Positions 11,159 through 20,506 are shown, numbered from the stretch's first letter. The stretch: DNA of 64,000 nt from JAGOCV01 sp049445855 (GCF_049445855.1 NZ_JBMSDV010000004.1:186001-250000), one strand, 5' to 3'. Made by a program: numbers and translations. The notes: generated by a model from the sequence alone, not told the origin.

Positions 11159-12052
11159 ATGTCGATCTACATCAACAAAGACACCAAGGTCATCACCCAG
11201 GGCATCACCGGCAAGACCGGCCAGTTCCACACGGAAAAGTGCCAGGAATACGCGAACGGCAAGAACTGCTTCGTCGCGGGCGTGAACCCGAAGAAGGCCG
11301 GCGAGTCGATCTTCAATATCCCGATCTACGCATCGGTCAAGGAAGCAGCCACGCAGACCGGCGCCACCGTTTCGGTGATCTACGTGCCGCCCGCAGGCGC
11401 TGCCGCCGCCATCTGGGAAGCCGTCGAGGCCGACCTGGACATGGCCATCTGCATCACCGAAGGCATCCCGGTCCGTGACATGCTCGAAGTGCGCAACAAG
11501 ATGAAGGCCAAGGAAGCCGCCGGCGGCAAGAAGACGCTGCTGCTGGGCCCCAACTGCCCCGGCCTCATCACGCCCGACGAAATCAAGATCGGCATCATGC
11601 CCGGCCACATCCACAAGAAGGGCCGCGTAGGCGTGGTCAGCCGCTCCGGCACGCTGACCTACGAAGCCGTGGCGCAATTGACGGAACTGGGCATCGGCCA
11701 GTCGTCGGCGGTCGGCATCGGCGGTGACCCGATCAACGGCCTCAAGCACATCGACGTGATGAAGGCCTTCAACGACGATCCGGACACGGACGCCGTCATC
11801 ATGATCGGTGAAATCGGCGGCCCGGACGAGGCGGACGCCGCCCGCTGGTGCAAGGACAACATGAAGAAGCCCATCGTCGGCTTCATCGCAGGCGTCACGG
11901 CGCCCCCCGGCAAGCGCATGGGCCACGCCGGTGCGCTGATCTCCGGCGGCGCCGACACGGCCGATGCCAAGCTCGCCATCATGGAAGAGTGCGGCTTCAC
12001 CGTGACGCGCAACCCGTCCGAGATGGGCAAGCTGCTCAAGTCGCTGCTGTAA
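11159..12052 (+). CDS. sucD: Succinyl-CoA synthetase, alpha subunit
   Basis: A 297-residue alpha subunit with an N-terminal CoA-binding Rossmann domain (VITQGITGKTGQFHTEKC) and the C-terminal domain with the phospho-His loop (GFIAGVTAPPGKRMGHAGAL; active His in MGHAG). GPNCPGLITP and SRSGTLTYEA are diagnostic. It is the second gene of the sucCD operon, with a GGAAC sequence before the start. A strong intrinsic terminator follows at 12137-12171. Confidence 0.97.
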   Translation: MSIYINKDTKVITQGITGKTGQFHTEKCQEYANGKNCFVAGVNPKKAGESIFNIPIYASVKEAATQTGATVSVIYVPPAGAAAAIWEAVEADLDMAICITEGIPVRDMLEVRNKMKAKEAAGGKKTLLLGPNCPGLITPDEIKIGIMPGHIHKKGRVGVVSRSGTLTYEAVAQLTELGIGQSSAVGIGGDPINGLKHIDVMKAFNDDPDTDAVIMIGEIGGPDEADAARWCKDNMKKPIVGFIAGVTAPPGKRMGHAGALISGGADTADAKLAIMEECGFTVTRNPSEMGKLLKSLL

Positions 12053-12136
12053 CAACGGCCGCCGGCGGGCGGTTCGTACGCAGAACTACGAACGCCCGGC
12101 CCGGCCCGGCTCGTTACACTGTCGGCTCCAATACAA

Positions 12137-12171
12137 GAAAAGCGCCCGAAGCACTGCTCCGGGCGCTTTTT
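12137..12171 (+). terminator. Intrinsic terminator after sucCD
   Basis: AAAAGCGCCCG (12138-12148) pairs with CGGGCGCTTTT across an 11-base loop and ends in a T-run, giving a symmetric A/T-flanked GC stem. It separates sucCD from the downstream TerC-type gene. Confidence 0.85.
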
Positions 12172-12196
12172 CAATACATAACACTGGAGATCGAAC

Positions 12197-12886
12197 GTGG
12201 AATTCGTCAACAACCCTGACTTCTGGATTGGTCTGGTCAAGATCATCTGGATCAACATCATCCTCTCCGGCGACAACGCCGTGGTCATCGCGCTGGCGGC
12301 CCGTTCGCTGCCGCCGCACCAGCAGAAAAAGGCCATCTTCTGGGGCTCGGGCGCGGCCGTCGTGCTGCGCATTGCGCTCACCGTCATCGCCGCGTGGCTG
12401 CTGGGACTGTCGTTCCTGCAGATCGTGGGCGGATGTCTGCTGCTGTGGATCGGCGTGCAGTTGCTCGGCCAGGAAGAAGAGGAAGAGGGCGGCACCGCCG
12501 AACAGGCGGGCCTGATGACCGCCGTGCGCACCATCCTCATCGCCGACCTGGTGATGAGCCTGGACAACGTGATCGCCGTGGCGGCGGCGGCCAAGGGCAG
12601 CATGCTGCTGCTGATCCTGGGTCTGGCCATCAGCATCCCGCTGGTGATTTTCGGCAGCACGCTGATGATCAAGCTGATGGAGCGCTTCCCGATCATCGTG
12701 ACGCTGGGCGCCGCGCTCATCGGCTGGGTGGGCGGCGAGACCATCGTGAGCGACATCGTGCTCAAGGACGCCGTCGCTGCCGCCCCATGGCTGCACTACA
12801 CGGCCGCAGCGGCCGGCGCCGCCTTTGTGGTGGGGCTGGGCAAATACCTCGGGAGCCGCGCCCACACGACGGCCGAGGCAAACTGA
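12197..12886 (+). CDS. TerC family integral membrane protein (YjbE-type), copy 1
   Basis: A 229-residue protein with about seven membrane helices and the two TerC acidic signature motifs: NIILSGDNAVVIALAARSLP near residue 20 and IADLVMSLDNVIAVAAAAKG near residue 118, which place Asp/Asn pairs inside the membrane. TerC proteins are linked to manganese export or metal loading of secreted proteins. The GTG start has GGAGA 8 bases upstream. It differs from the second TerC gene (29122-29838) in that no riboswitch is seen upstream. Two hairpin terminators bracket it. Confidence 0.88.
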   Translation: MEFVNNPDFWIGLVKIIWINIILSGDNAVVIALAARSLPPHQQKKAIFWGSGAAVVLRIALTVIAAWLLGLSFLQIVGGCLLLWIGVQLLGQEEEEEGGTAEQAGLMTAVRTILIADLVMSLDNVIAVAAAAKGSMLLLILGLAISIPLVIFGSTLMIKLMERFPIIVTLGAALIGWVGGETIVSDIVLKDAVAAAPWLHYTAAAAGAAFVVGLGKYLGSRAHTTAEAN

Positions 12887-12919
12887 CCCGCGCGCGACCT
12901 GTCTGCAATTCAATGGATG

Positions 12920-12955
12920 AAGCCCTCAGGCCCTGCGCCAGGGGGCTTTGTTTTT
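12920..12955 (+). terminator. Intrinsic terminator after terC copy 1
   Basis: AAGCCCTC (12920-12927) pairs with the GGGGGCTT segment ending near 12948, followed by TTGTTTTT. It isolates the metal-transport gene from the signalling operon. Confidence 0.7.
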
Positions 12956-13010
12956 GCGGGATACGAGAACTTATTTGCAACAAATCCCGGGAAAGACCGT
13001 AACTAACTGT

Positions 13011-13038
13011 CTTGCCTGCCTGCAAGCCCCCTGATAAT
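13011..13038 (+). promoter_or_regulatory. Predicted promoter of the kinase/phosphatase/cyclase operon
   Basis: CTTGCC at 13011-13016 and GATAAT at 13033-13038 are 16 bases apart. The GATAAT hexamer is the only good -10 match in the 256-base gap before the TTG start at 13143, leaving a leader of about 100 bases. The rest of the gap holds the terC terminator and no other recognised element. Confidence 0.4.
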
Positions 13039-13142
13039 GTGCGTCCGGTAGAGAGGCCGTGTCGGCAGGGGTGGGCCCCGCCTGGCGCGGGCAATCGCGC
13101 AAGTCGGCACATACGTAAAGCCTGGTTGGCAAGGGGCGGGAA

Positions 13143-15953
13143 TTGAGCAAATCGTCATCTGGTAAACGCGGTCAGTTCTGGCGTGCAGACTGGTTTGTGG
13201 CCGTCCTCGTCGTGGTGGCCGTCATGATTCTTTATCAGGCCACCGACATCATCGGGACGATGGAGCGGCGGTTCTATGACTTCGCCAGCACCAGCACCTC
13301 GCGCCAGCCCTCCGACCGGGTCGCGGTGATCGCCATCGACGACCAGAGCATTGCCAACATCGGCCGCTGGCCCTGGCCGCGGGACATCCATGCGCAACTG
13401 ATCGACCAGCTGGCGCAGGCGAAGGCCAAGACCATCGTCCACACCACCTTCTTCTTCGAACCGCAGACCGACCGCGGCCTCGTGTTCATCCGCAAGATGA
13501 AGGAGGCGCTCGCCACACAGTCGCCCGACCCGGCACAGGGCGGCGCGGGCTATGGCCAGCTCGCCAGCGTGATCGCCGAAGCCGAGGTGGCGCTGGACAC
13601 CGACGCCAAGTTCGCGGCCAGCCTGTCCAAGGCCGGCAACGTGCTGCTGCCCTCGTTCTTCGTGTTCGGCGAACCCCAGGGCCGTCCGGACCAGGACCTG
13701 CCGGCCTACGCGCTCAAGAGCGCCATCGACGAGAACAGCGGTTTCTCCCTGCCGGTCATGCGTGGCCAGCAGCCCATCGAAATCCTGGGAACCGCAGCCA
13801 GCGGCATCGGCCACCTGAACCAGCTCAACGACGTGGACGGCGCGCTGCGCATGGAGCCCCTCCTGGTCAACTACTTCGGCAAGGCCGTGCCCTCGATGGC
13901 CCTGCTGGCTGCTTCCAAGAGCCTGAACCTGCAGCCCGGTGACATCAAGCTCAATGTGGGTGAATCGGTACAGCTGGGCAAGCTGCGCATCCGCACCGAC
14001 GAGGCGGCGCTGATGCTGCCGCAGTTCTACAAGGGCCATGACGGCCGCCCGGCATTCGCCGTGGATTCGTTCTACGACGTGCTCAATGGCAAGATTCCCG
14101 CGTCCAAATACACCGACAAGATCGTGATCATCGGTGCGACGGCGGCTGGCGTGGGCATCCAGTTCCCGACGCCGGGCTACGCCGGCCTGTCGCCTGCCGA
14201 GACCATCGCGCACATCACCTCCAGCATCCTGAGCGAGCACTTCATCGTGCAGCCGACCTGGGGCGTGTGGGCTGCGCTGGGCGCCTTCCTGCTGGTGGCG
14301 GCGTACCTCATCGCGCTGCTGCCGCGCCTGTCGGCGGGGCTCGCCGCCATCGCGACGCTGGTGCTGTTCGTGTTGCTCATCGGCACCGAATTCGGCCTGC
14401 TCTCGGGCTCGGCCCTGTGGCTCAAGTTCGTGCTGCCGGCGACGCTGCTGGTCATCGGCCATCTGGCGCTGACCACCAAGCGCTTCCTCATGACGGAAGC
14501 GGGCAAGCTCCGGTCCGACGAGGAATCGGCCGAAACCAACCGCATGATGGGCCTGGCGCTGCAAGGCCAGGGTCAGCTGGACATGGCCTTCGACCGCTTC
14601 CGCCGCGTGCCCATGAGCGATGCGGTGATGGACAACCTCTACAACCTCGCGCTGGACTTCGAGCGCAAGCGCCAGTTCAACAAGGCGCAGGCCGTGTACG
14701 AGCACATGGCCACGTACAACAAGAACTACAAGGACCTGCAGTCCAAGCTCAACCGGGCCAAGAACCTGTCGGAAACCGTCATCCTGGGCGGTGGCGGCGC
14801 ACACCCCGGCGGCACCATGCTGCTGGACGGCGGCGCGGTCGAGAAGCCGATGCTGGGCCGCTACCAGGTCGAGAAGGAACTGGGCAAGGGCGCGATGGGT
14901 GTCGTGTACCTCGGCAAGGACCCGAAGATCGGACGCGTCGTGGCCATCAAGACGATGGCGCTGGCGCAGGAGTTCGACGGCGAGGAGCTGGACGACGCCC
15001 GCGAACGCTTCTTCCGCGAAGCCGAGACGGCGGGCCGCCTGCAGCACCAGAACATCGTGACCATCTTCGATGCGGGCGAGGAACACGACCTGGCCTACAT
15101 CGCCATGGAATTCCTCAAGGGCAAGGACCTGGCCGATTTCTGCAAGGAAGCCAATCTCCTGCCGCCGCAACAGGTGCTGTCGATCGTGGCCCGCGTGGCA
15201 GAAGCGCTGGCCTACGCGCACCGCCAGAACGTGGTCCACCGCGACATCAAGCCGGCCAACATCATGTACGAACCGGCGTCCGACACCGTCAAGGTGACCG
15301 ACTTCGGCATCGCGCGCATCACCGATTCGAGCAAGACCAAGACGGGTCTGGTGCTGGGCACGCCCAGCTTCATGTCGCCCGAACAGATTGCCGGCAAGAA
15401 GGTGGACGGCCGCTCCGACCTCTATTCGCTGGGTGTGATGCTGTTCCAGATGCTGGCCGGCGTGTTGCCTTTCCGTGGCGACTCCATGGCCGAGCTGATG
15501 TACAAGATCGCCAATGAAGAAGCACCGGACATCCGCATCATCCGCCCGCAGCTCTCCGAGCGGCTGGCCAACATCGTGGCGCTGTCCCTGAGCAAGCGCC
15601 CCGAGACGCGCTACCAGACGGGCGACGAATTTGCCGCCGACCTCCGCTCCGTCATCTCGGAAGTCGCAGGCGGTGCGCCGGGCGCTGCCATGGCCACGGG
15701 TGCGGTGGCTGCAGGCGCGACCGGCGCTGCTGCGGCAGCCACCGGCAATTTCGAAGCCACCGTGATTGGCGGCGTCGGAAACAACACGGAATTCGCGGCA
15801 ACCGTGATCGGCGGCGTGCCCGCGCCGACGGCCGGGCAGGACAAGCCCGCAGCGCCTGCCGATGATGCATTCGGGAAAACCGTGGTTGCCAGCCCTCCGC
15901 CGGCCGGCACCCCGCCCCCAGCCGGAGCTGGCAACCTCGACCTGGACCTCTGA
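13143..15953 (+). CDS. CHASE2-domain membrane Ser/Thr protein kinase
   Basis: A 936-residue sensor kinase. Order: membrane helix (about 17-37), extracytoplasmic CHASE2 sensor (about 45-375, with VAVIAIDDQSIANIGRWPWPRD), three membrane helices (about 375-445), a short TPR-like helical region (455-535), then a Hanks-type kinase with G-loop GKGAMG (581-586), VAIK (Lys603), HRDIKPAN (Asp701) and DFG (Asp720). The Ala/Pro-rich tail carries repeated T-V-I/V motifs (Thr873, Thr887, Thr913, and Thr545 before the kinase), possible phosphothreonine docking sites. The start is TTG with a purine-rich GGGGCGGG upstream. PP2C, FHA and cyclase genes follow in the same direction, so this is probably the input kinase of the operon. 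Confidence 0.92.
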   Translation: MSKSSSGKRGQFWRADWFVAVLVVVAVMILYQATDIIGTMERRFYDFASTSTSRQPSDRVAVIAIDDQSIANIGRWPWPRDIHAQLIDQLAQAKAKTIVHTTFFFEPQTDRGLVFIRKMKEALATQSPDPAQGGAGYGQLASVIAEAEVALDTDAKFAASLSKAGNVLLPSFFVFGEPQGRPDQDLPAYALKSAIDENSGFSLPVMRGQQPIEILGTAASGIGHLNQLNDVDGALRMEPLLVNYFGKAVPSMALLAASKSLNLQPGDIKLNVGESVQLGKLRIRTDEAALMLPQFYKGHDGRPAFAVDSFYDVLNGKIPASKYTDKIVIIGATAAGVGIQFPTPGYAGLSPAETIAHITSSILSEHFIVQPTWGVWAALGAFLLVAAYLIALLPRLSAGLAAIATLVLFVLLIGTEFGLLSGSALWLKFVLPATLLVIGHLALTTKRFLMTEAGKLRSDEESAETNRMMGLALQGQGQLDMAFDRFRRVPMSDAVMDNLYNLALDFERKRQFNKAQAVYEHMATYNKNYKDLQSKLNRAKNLSETVILGGGGAHPGGTMLLDGGAVEKPMLGRYQVEKELGKGAMGVVYLGKDPKIGRVVAIKTMALAQEFDGEELDDARERFFREAETAGRLQHQNIVTIFDAGEEHDLAYIAMEFLKGKDLADFCKEANLLPPQQVLSIVARVAEALAYAHRQNVVHRDIKPANIMYEPASDTVKVTDFGIARITDSSKTKTGLVLGTPSFMSPEQIAGKKVDGRSDLYSLGVMLFQMLAGVLPFRGDSMAELMYKIANEEAPDIRIIRPQLSERLANIVALSLSKRPETRYQTGDEFAADLRSVISEVAGGAPGAAMATGAVAAGATGAAAAATGNFEATVIGGVGNNTEFAATVIGGVPAPTAGQDKPAAPADDAFGKTVVASPPPAGTPPPAGAGNLDLDL

Positions 15954-15969
15954 GCAGCCCGGAAGCGCG

Positions 15970-16755
15970 ATGATTTACGAGTTCTGTACAAATACAAACC
16001 CCGGCCTTGCACGGGGCAACAACGAAGATTCGGTGACGTTCGACGAGCCAACCCGGCTGGGCATCCTCGCCGACGGCATGGGGGGGTACAACGCCGGCGA
16101 GATCGCCAGCGGCATGGCCACGACCTTCATCAAGTCCGAGCTGTCGCGCTGGCTGGCCCAGGCCGGCCGCAATGCGAACGCCCGCGAAGTGCGCCGTGCG
16201 CTCGAGATCTGCGTGGACAACGCCAACCGATCCATCTTCAATGCGGCGAATTCCAACCCGCAGTACACGGGCATGGGCACCACGCTGGTGGTCGGCGTGT
16301 TCCAGGATGAGAAGCTCACGCTCGGCCACATCGGCGACTCGCGGTGCTATCGCCTGCGCGCCGGGGCGTTCACGCAGATCACGCGTGACCACTCGCTGCT
16401 GCAGGAGCAGATCGACGCCGGCCTGATTACCCCCGAACAGGCTGCGACATCGATGAACAAGAACCTGGTGACGCGCGCCCTCGGCGTCGAGGACTCCGTG
16501 CAGCTGGAAGTGAATGAACACAAGGTCGAGGTCGGTGACCTGTACCTCATGTGCTCGGACGGGCTGTCCGACATGGTGGACGATGCCGGCATCGCAGAGC
16601 TGCTGGTCAGCGGCGCGTCACTGGAAGAACTGGCGACACAACTGATCGACAAGGCCAATGCCAATGGTGGCCGCGATAACATTTCCGTGTTGCTGGCAAA
16701 AGCCGAGGCCGGCTCCTCAAAACGAGGTCTGATTTCCCGATTGCTGGGAAAATAG
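15970..16755 (+). CDS. PP2C-family Ser/Thr protein phosphatase
   Basis: A 261-residue Stp1/PrpC-like metal-dependent phosphatase. All PP2C motifs are present: GLARGNNEDS (11-20), LADGMGGYNAGE (metal Asp), GDSRCYRLR, CSDGLSDMV and GGRDNISVLL near the C-terminus. It should remove phosphate from targets of the upstream kinase. The start is taken 16 bases after the kinase stop; the longer frame overlaps the kinase and is rejected. It is soluble, with no membrane segment, and is the second gene of the signalling operon. Confidence 0.95.
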   Translation: MIYEFCTNTNPGLARGNNEDSVTFDEPTRLGILADGMGGYNAGEIASGMATTFIKSELSRWLAQAGRNANAREVRRALEICVDNANRSIFNAANSNPQYTGMGTTLVVGVFQDEKLTLGHIGDSRCYRLRAGAFTQITRDHSLLQEQIDAGLITPEQAATSMNKNLVTRALGVEDSVQLEVNEHKVEVGDLYLMCSDGLSDMVDDAGIAELLVSGASLEELATQLIDKANANGGRDNISVLLAKAEAGSSKRGLISRLLGK

Positions 16756-16802
16756 ACCAAACTGTGTTTTTGTAACGATTTGGAATAGACAGGAGCCCGA
16801 TC

Positions 16803-17444
16803 ATGCCGAAGATGATCGTTTCGATCGACGGTGTTGTGATTAAGGAAGTCCAGCTCACGAAGGACCGCACGACGCTGGGGCGCAGGCCCTATAACGACAT
16901 CGTGATCGACAACCTCGCGGTCAGCGGCGAGCACGCCGTTTTGCAGATGGTGGGCAACGAAGTCCACCTCGAAGATCTGAACAGCACCAACGGCACGTAC
17001 GTGAACGGCAAGGCTGTGAAGAAGCAATTGTTGCAAAACAACGACACTGTCGAGATCGGCAAGTACAAAATCAAGTACGTCAACGAAGCCGGTGGCGCGA
17101 CGTACGAAAAGACCATGGTCATCAAGGCCGGCGCGGTTGCTTCGCCGCCCGCTGCAGCGCCTGCTGCGGCTGCCGACGCCGGTGGCAATGCGGCGATCAA
17201 GGTGCTGTCCGGCGCTGCGGCCGGGCGCGAAGTGCCGCTGCTCAAGGTGGTCACCACGATCGGCAAGCCCGGTGTGGCCGTGGCCGCGATCACCAAGCGT
17301 CCGCAGGGATTCGTCGTCGCGCACGTGGAAGGCGACAACCGCGCGCTGCTCAATGGCTCGGCCATCAGCGCAGAGCCGGTCCTGTTGAAGAACGGCGACC
17401 TGCTGGAGCTGGCGGGCACGCAGATGCAATTCGTGCAGGGCTGA
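16803..17444 (+). CDS. FHA-domain protein with a degenerate second FHA-like half
   Basis: A 213-residue protein. Residues 20-95 form a classical phosphothreonine-binding FHA domain: LGRRPYNDIVID, VSGEHAVL and LEDLNSTNGTYVNG. A linker (95-135) contains EKTMVIKAG with Thr104, a possible phospho-site matching the TVI motifs of the kinase. Residues 137-213 (VLSGAAAGREVPLLK to GDLLELAGTQMQF) look like a second FHA repeat that has lost the Arg and Ser-x-x-His ligand residues. It may read out kinase activity and link it to the cyclase encoded next. Binding partners are inference. Confidence 0.9.
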   Translation: MPKMIVSIDGVVIKEVQLTKDRTTLGRRPYNDIVIDNLAVSGEHAVLQMVGNEVHLEDLNSTNGTYVNGKAVKKQLLQNNDTVEIGKYKIKYVNEAGGATYEKTMVIKAGAVASPPAAAPAAAADAGGNAAIKVLSGAAAGREVPLLKVVTTIGKPGVAVAAITKRPQGFVVAHVEGDNRALLNGSAISAEPVLLKNGDLLELAGTQMQFVQG

Positions 17445-17455
17445 TCAGGGGTGAC

Positions 17456-19705
17456 ATGGGGGCGTTGATCCGTCACTGGCCCCGCATCGCGGTCACCCTG
17501 ATCCCCCTCCTGTTCGCGCTGCTGCACGCGGCGGGCGTCATGCGCCTGGGCGTGGTCCAGCGGCTGGACGACATCATCTACGACGCACGGCTGCAGGCCA
17601 CCATGCCGCGCACGATGGACGATCGCATCGTCATCGTGGACATCGACGAGAAGAGCCTGGGTGAAGTGGGCCGCTGGCCCTGGAGCCGCAACCGCATGGC
17701 CGAGCTCACCGACGAAATGTTCGGCCGCCAGCAGGCCGCCCTGGTCGGGTTCGACGTGGTGTTTGCCGAGCCCGACGATTCGTCCGGCCTCAAGCAGCTT
17801 CGCCAGCTGGCCCAGAATGAACTGAAGGATCAGGCCGCTTTCAACGAAAAGCTCTCGCAGTTGCAGACTTCGCTGGACTACGACGCGCTGTTCGCCAAGT
17901 CACTCGAGCGCAAGCCGGCGGTCATGGGCTATTACTTCACCAGCGACCGCGAGGGTCTGACCTCAGGCGCCCTGCCGGCGCCGGTGATGGACAAGGCCAT
18001 GCTGCAGGGCCGCCCCATCAAGTTCACCACGTGGAACGGCTACGGCTCGAACCTGCCGCAACTGGCCAAGGCGGCTCCGGTGGGCGGCTTCTTCAATTCC
18101 ATCACCGACGGCGACGGCGTGGTGCGCTCGATCCCGCTGATCGCCGAATACAAGGGCGAGCACTACGAATCGATGGCGCTGGCCATGTTCCGCATGCTGG
18201 TGGGCATGCCGGAGGTGGCTCCCGGGTTCCCGCAGGAGCGCTTCATCGGCCGCAGCTATCAGGGCCTGGAGAGTATTTTGCTCAGACAGGGCGGCAAGAC
18301 GCTGGCCATCCCGGTCGATGACCGGGTCGCCACGCTGGTTCCCTACCGTGGCCCGGGCGGCCCGGCCGGGGGCTCGTTCAGATACATCCCTGCGTCCGAT
18401 TTGCTTTCCAAGCGCCTGCCTGCTGGCAGCCTGAAGGACAAGATCGTGCTGGTCGGCACCACGGCACCAGGCCTGCTGGACTTGCGCGTCACGCCCGTGG
18501 GTGAAACCTACCCTGGCGTCGAAACCCACGCCAACGTGATCGGCGGTTTGCTGGACGGCAAAACCCTCGTGAAGCCGGACTATGCGGTGGGTTATGAAGT
18601 CTCGTTGCTGGTCATCGCGGGCATGCTGCTGGCGTTCGCGCTGCCGTTGCTGAGCGCGGTGCGCGCGGTGCTGCTCAGCGTGGCGGTGGTGGCCGTTCTG
18701 GTGGCGCTCAACTTCTGGCTGTATCTCGGCTTCGGGCTGGTGCTGCCGCTCGGCTCCGCCATCCTGATGGCACTCACCGCCTTCGCGTTGAACATGAGTT
18801 ACGGCTATTTTGTGGAAAGCCGTTCCAAGCGCGAACTGGCCAACCTGTTCGGCACCTACGTGCCGCCCGAACTCGTGGACGAGATGGTGAAGGACCCGGA
18901 CGCCTACAACATGCAGGCCACGTCCAAGGAACTGACGGTGATGTTCTGCGACATGCGCGGCTTCACCAAGATGTCGGAAAAGATGGAGCCGACGCAGTTG
19001 CAGGCACTCTTGAACGACGTGTTCAGCAAGCTCACGCAGATCATCCGCGGCAACCGGGGCACCATCGACAAGTACATGGGCGATTGCGTCATGGCCTTCT
19101 GGGGCGCGCCGGTGGACACCTCCGAGCACGCGCATCTGGCCGTCAAGTCCTCGATGGAAATGTCCAACGCGATCCGCCGCATCAACGAGGAACACCGCGA
19201 GAAGGGCCTGCCCGAGATCGGCATCGGCATCGGGCTGAACACCGGCACGATGTGCGTGGGCGACATGGGATCGGACATCCGCCGCAGCTACACCGTGATC
19301 GGCGATGCGGTGAACCTGGGCAGCCGGCTCGAGGGCTTGTCGAAGTCCTATGGCGTGGACATCGTGGTGAGCGAATCCACCCGCAAGCAGTCGCCGGACT
19401 TTGCCTGGCAGGAACTCGACCGCGTGCGTGTGAAGGGCAAGGAGCAGGCGGTCGGCATCTTCTGGCCGGTCACGCCGATGAACCGGCTGGAGTCGGACAC
19501 CAGCTCCGAACTCAAGCTCTGGTCCGAATTCCTCAAGGCGTATCGCGGCCAGGACTGGGACCGTTGCGACGTCCACATGCTCAACCTGCAGCGCATGAAT
19601 GCCAAAAAGTACCTTTACCAGCTTTACTCGGAAAGGGTAGCCTCGATGAGGCTGTTGCCATTCGATCCCTCCTGGGACGGGGCGACGAATTTCGAAACCA
19701 AGTAA
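17456..19705 (+). CDS. CHASE2-domain adenylate cyclase (class III)
   Basis: A 749-residue membrane cyclase. It has an N-terminal membrane helix, a CHASE2 sensor (about 35-375; VIVDIDEKSLGEVGRWPWSRN), three membrane helices (about 378-450) and a class III cyclase domain (about 480-665). Metal-binding Asp499 lies in FCDMRGF and Asp543 in YMGDCVMAF. Lys539 (DKYMGD) and Thr613 (SYTVIGD) occupy the adenine-selecting positions, and NLGSRLEG provides the transition-state Arg. cAMP production is therefore likely. Its sensor matches that of the first-gene kinase, so both may see the same signal. A phosphodiesterase gene follows 9 bases later. Confidence 0.93.
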   Translation: MGALIRHWPRIAVTLIPLLFALLHAAGVMRLGVVQRLDDIIYDARLQATMPRTMDDRIVIVDIDEKSLGEVGRWPWSRNRMAELTDEMFGRQQAALVGFDVVFAEPDDSSGLKQLRQLAQNELKDQAAFNEKLSQLQTSLDYDALFAKSLERKPAVMGYYFTSDREGLTSGALPAPVMDKAMLQGRPIKFTTWNGYGSNLPQLAKAAPVGGFFNSITDGDGVVRSIPLIAEYKGEHYESMALAMFRMLVGMPEVAPGFPQERFIGRSYQGLESILLRQGGKTLAIPVDDRVATLVPYRGPGGPAGGSFRYIPASDLLSKRLPAGSLKDKIVLVGTTAPGLLDLRVTPVGETYPGVETHANVIGGLLDGKTLVKPDYAVGYEVSLLVIAGMLLAFALPLLSAVRAVLLSVAVVAVLVALNFWLYLGFGLVLPLGSAILMALTAFALNMSYGYFVESRSKRELANLFGTYVPPELVDEMVKDPDAYNMQATSKELTVMFCDMRGFTKMSEKMEPTQLQALLNDVFSKLTQIIRGNRGTIDKYMGDCVMAFWGAPVDTSEHAHLAVKSSMEMSNAIRRINEEHREKGLPEIGIGIGLNTGTMCVGDMGSDIRRSYTVIGDAVNLGSRLEGLSKSYGVDIVVSESTRKQSPDFAWQELDRVRVKGKEQAVGIFWPVTPMNRLESDTSSELKLWSEFLKAYRGQDWDRCDVHMLNLQRMNAKKYLYQLYSERVASMRLLPFDPSWDGATNFETK

Positions 19706-19714
19706 GGCGGTGGG

Positions 19715-20506
19715 ATGAAAGTTCGTGTGTTGGGGTGCTCGGGAGCGATCGCCAAGGATTGCCGCACCACGTCCTTTCTGCTGGACCGGGACGTCCTCAT
19801 CGATGCCGGCACCGGCGTGGGTGATCTCACGCTGGATGAGATGCGCGCGGTCGACCACGTGCTGCTCACCCATTCCCACCTGGACCACATTGCCGCGCTG
19901 CCCCTGATGGTGGACGCCGTGGCTGGCCAGCGCAGCAAGCCGCTCATGGTCCACGCCCTGCCCGGCACGCTGGACGCGCTGCGCAACCATGTCTTCAACA
20001 ACGTCATCTGGCCCGATTTCAGCCGGATCCCGACCCCTGAAGCGCCGTTCATCCGGTTCAGCGAAATCCAGATCGGCCAGACCCTGTCGATCACCGGCAA
20101 GCTGATCGAAGTGCTGCCGGCCGTGCACACGGTGCCGGCGGTGGGCTATGCGGCGACGTCCGGCTCCGGTTGCTGGGTCTTCAGCGGCGACACGGAGCGC
20201 AACCCCGCCTTCTGGAAGCGGGTGAACGAATTGAACGTGGCCATGCTGGTCATCGAAACTGCCTTCAGCAACCGCGAGAAGGAGCTGGCGGAAATCAGCC
20301 TGCACCTCTCACCCATGGCGCTGGCGTCGGAATTGAAGAATATTGCCAAGGGCAAGCAGTTTCCGATCTACATTACACATACCAAGCCCGCCGAGACCGA
20401 CCTGATCATGTCCGAAATCCAGGGGCTGGACCAGACCCGGACGTTCGGACTGAACTTCATGCATGACATCCGCTGGCTGCGCGCGGGCCAGGAGTTCGAG
20501 ATATGA
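19715..20506 (+). CDS. Metallo-beta-lactamase-fold cyclic-nucleotide phosphodiesterase (predicted)
   Basis: A 263-residue cytoplasmic protein with the MBL metal motif THSHLDH (His53, His55, Asp57, His58), a later metal His in VHTVP, GDT in VFSGDTERNP (Asp) and the C-terminal ITHTKP His. This architecture resembles class II 3',5'-cyclic-nucleotide phosphodiesterases. Coming directly after an adenylate cyclase gene, it most likely degrades cAMP; that is inference from context. Its stop overlaps the GspE-like start by 4 bases (ATGA), so the two are coupled. Confidence 0.78.
   Translation: MKVRVLGCSGAIAKDCRTTSFLLDRDVLIDAGTGVGDLTLDEMRAVDHVLLTHSHLDHIAALPLMVDAVAGQRSKPLMVHALPGTLDALRNHVFNNVIWPDFSRIPTPEAPFIRFSEIQIGQTLSITGKLIEVLPAVHTVPAVGYAATSGSGCWVFSGDTERNPAFWKRVNELNVAMLVIETAFSNREKELAEISLHLSPMALASELKNIAKGKQFPIYITHTKPAETDLIMSEIQGLDQTRTFGLNFMHDIRWLRAGQEFEI

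Noticed and set aside
12053..12196. Possible riboswitch before terC copy 1
   Set aside because: Only the sucCD terminator and a ribosome-binding site are seen; the GGGGAGTAGC block of yybP-ykoY is absent.
17963..20305. Minus-strand open frame of 780 codons opposite the cyclase and phosphodiesterase
   Set aside because: His/Arg/Gln-rich composition without domains; the opposite frame has full cyclase and MBL motifs.
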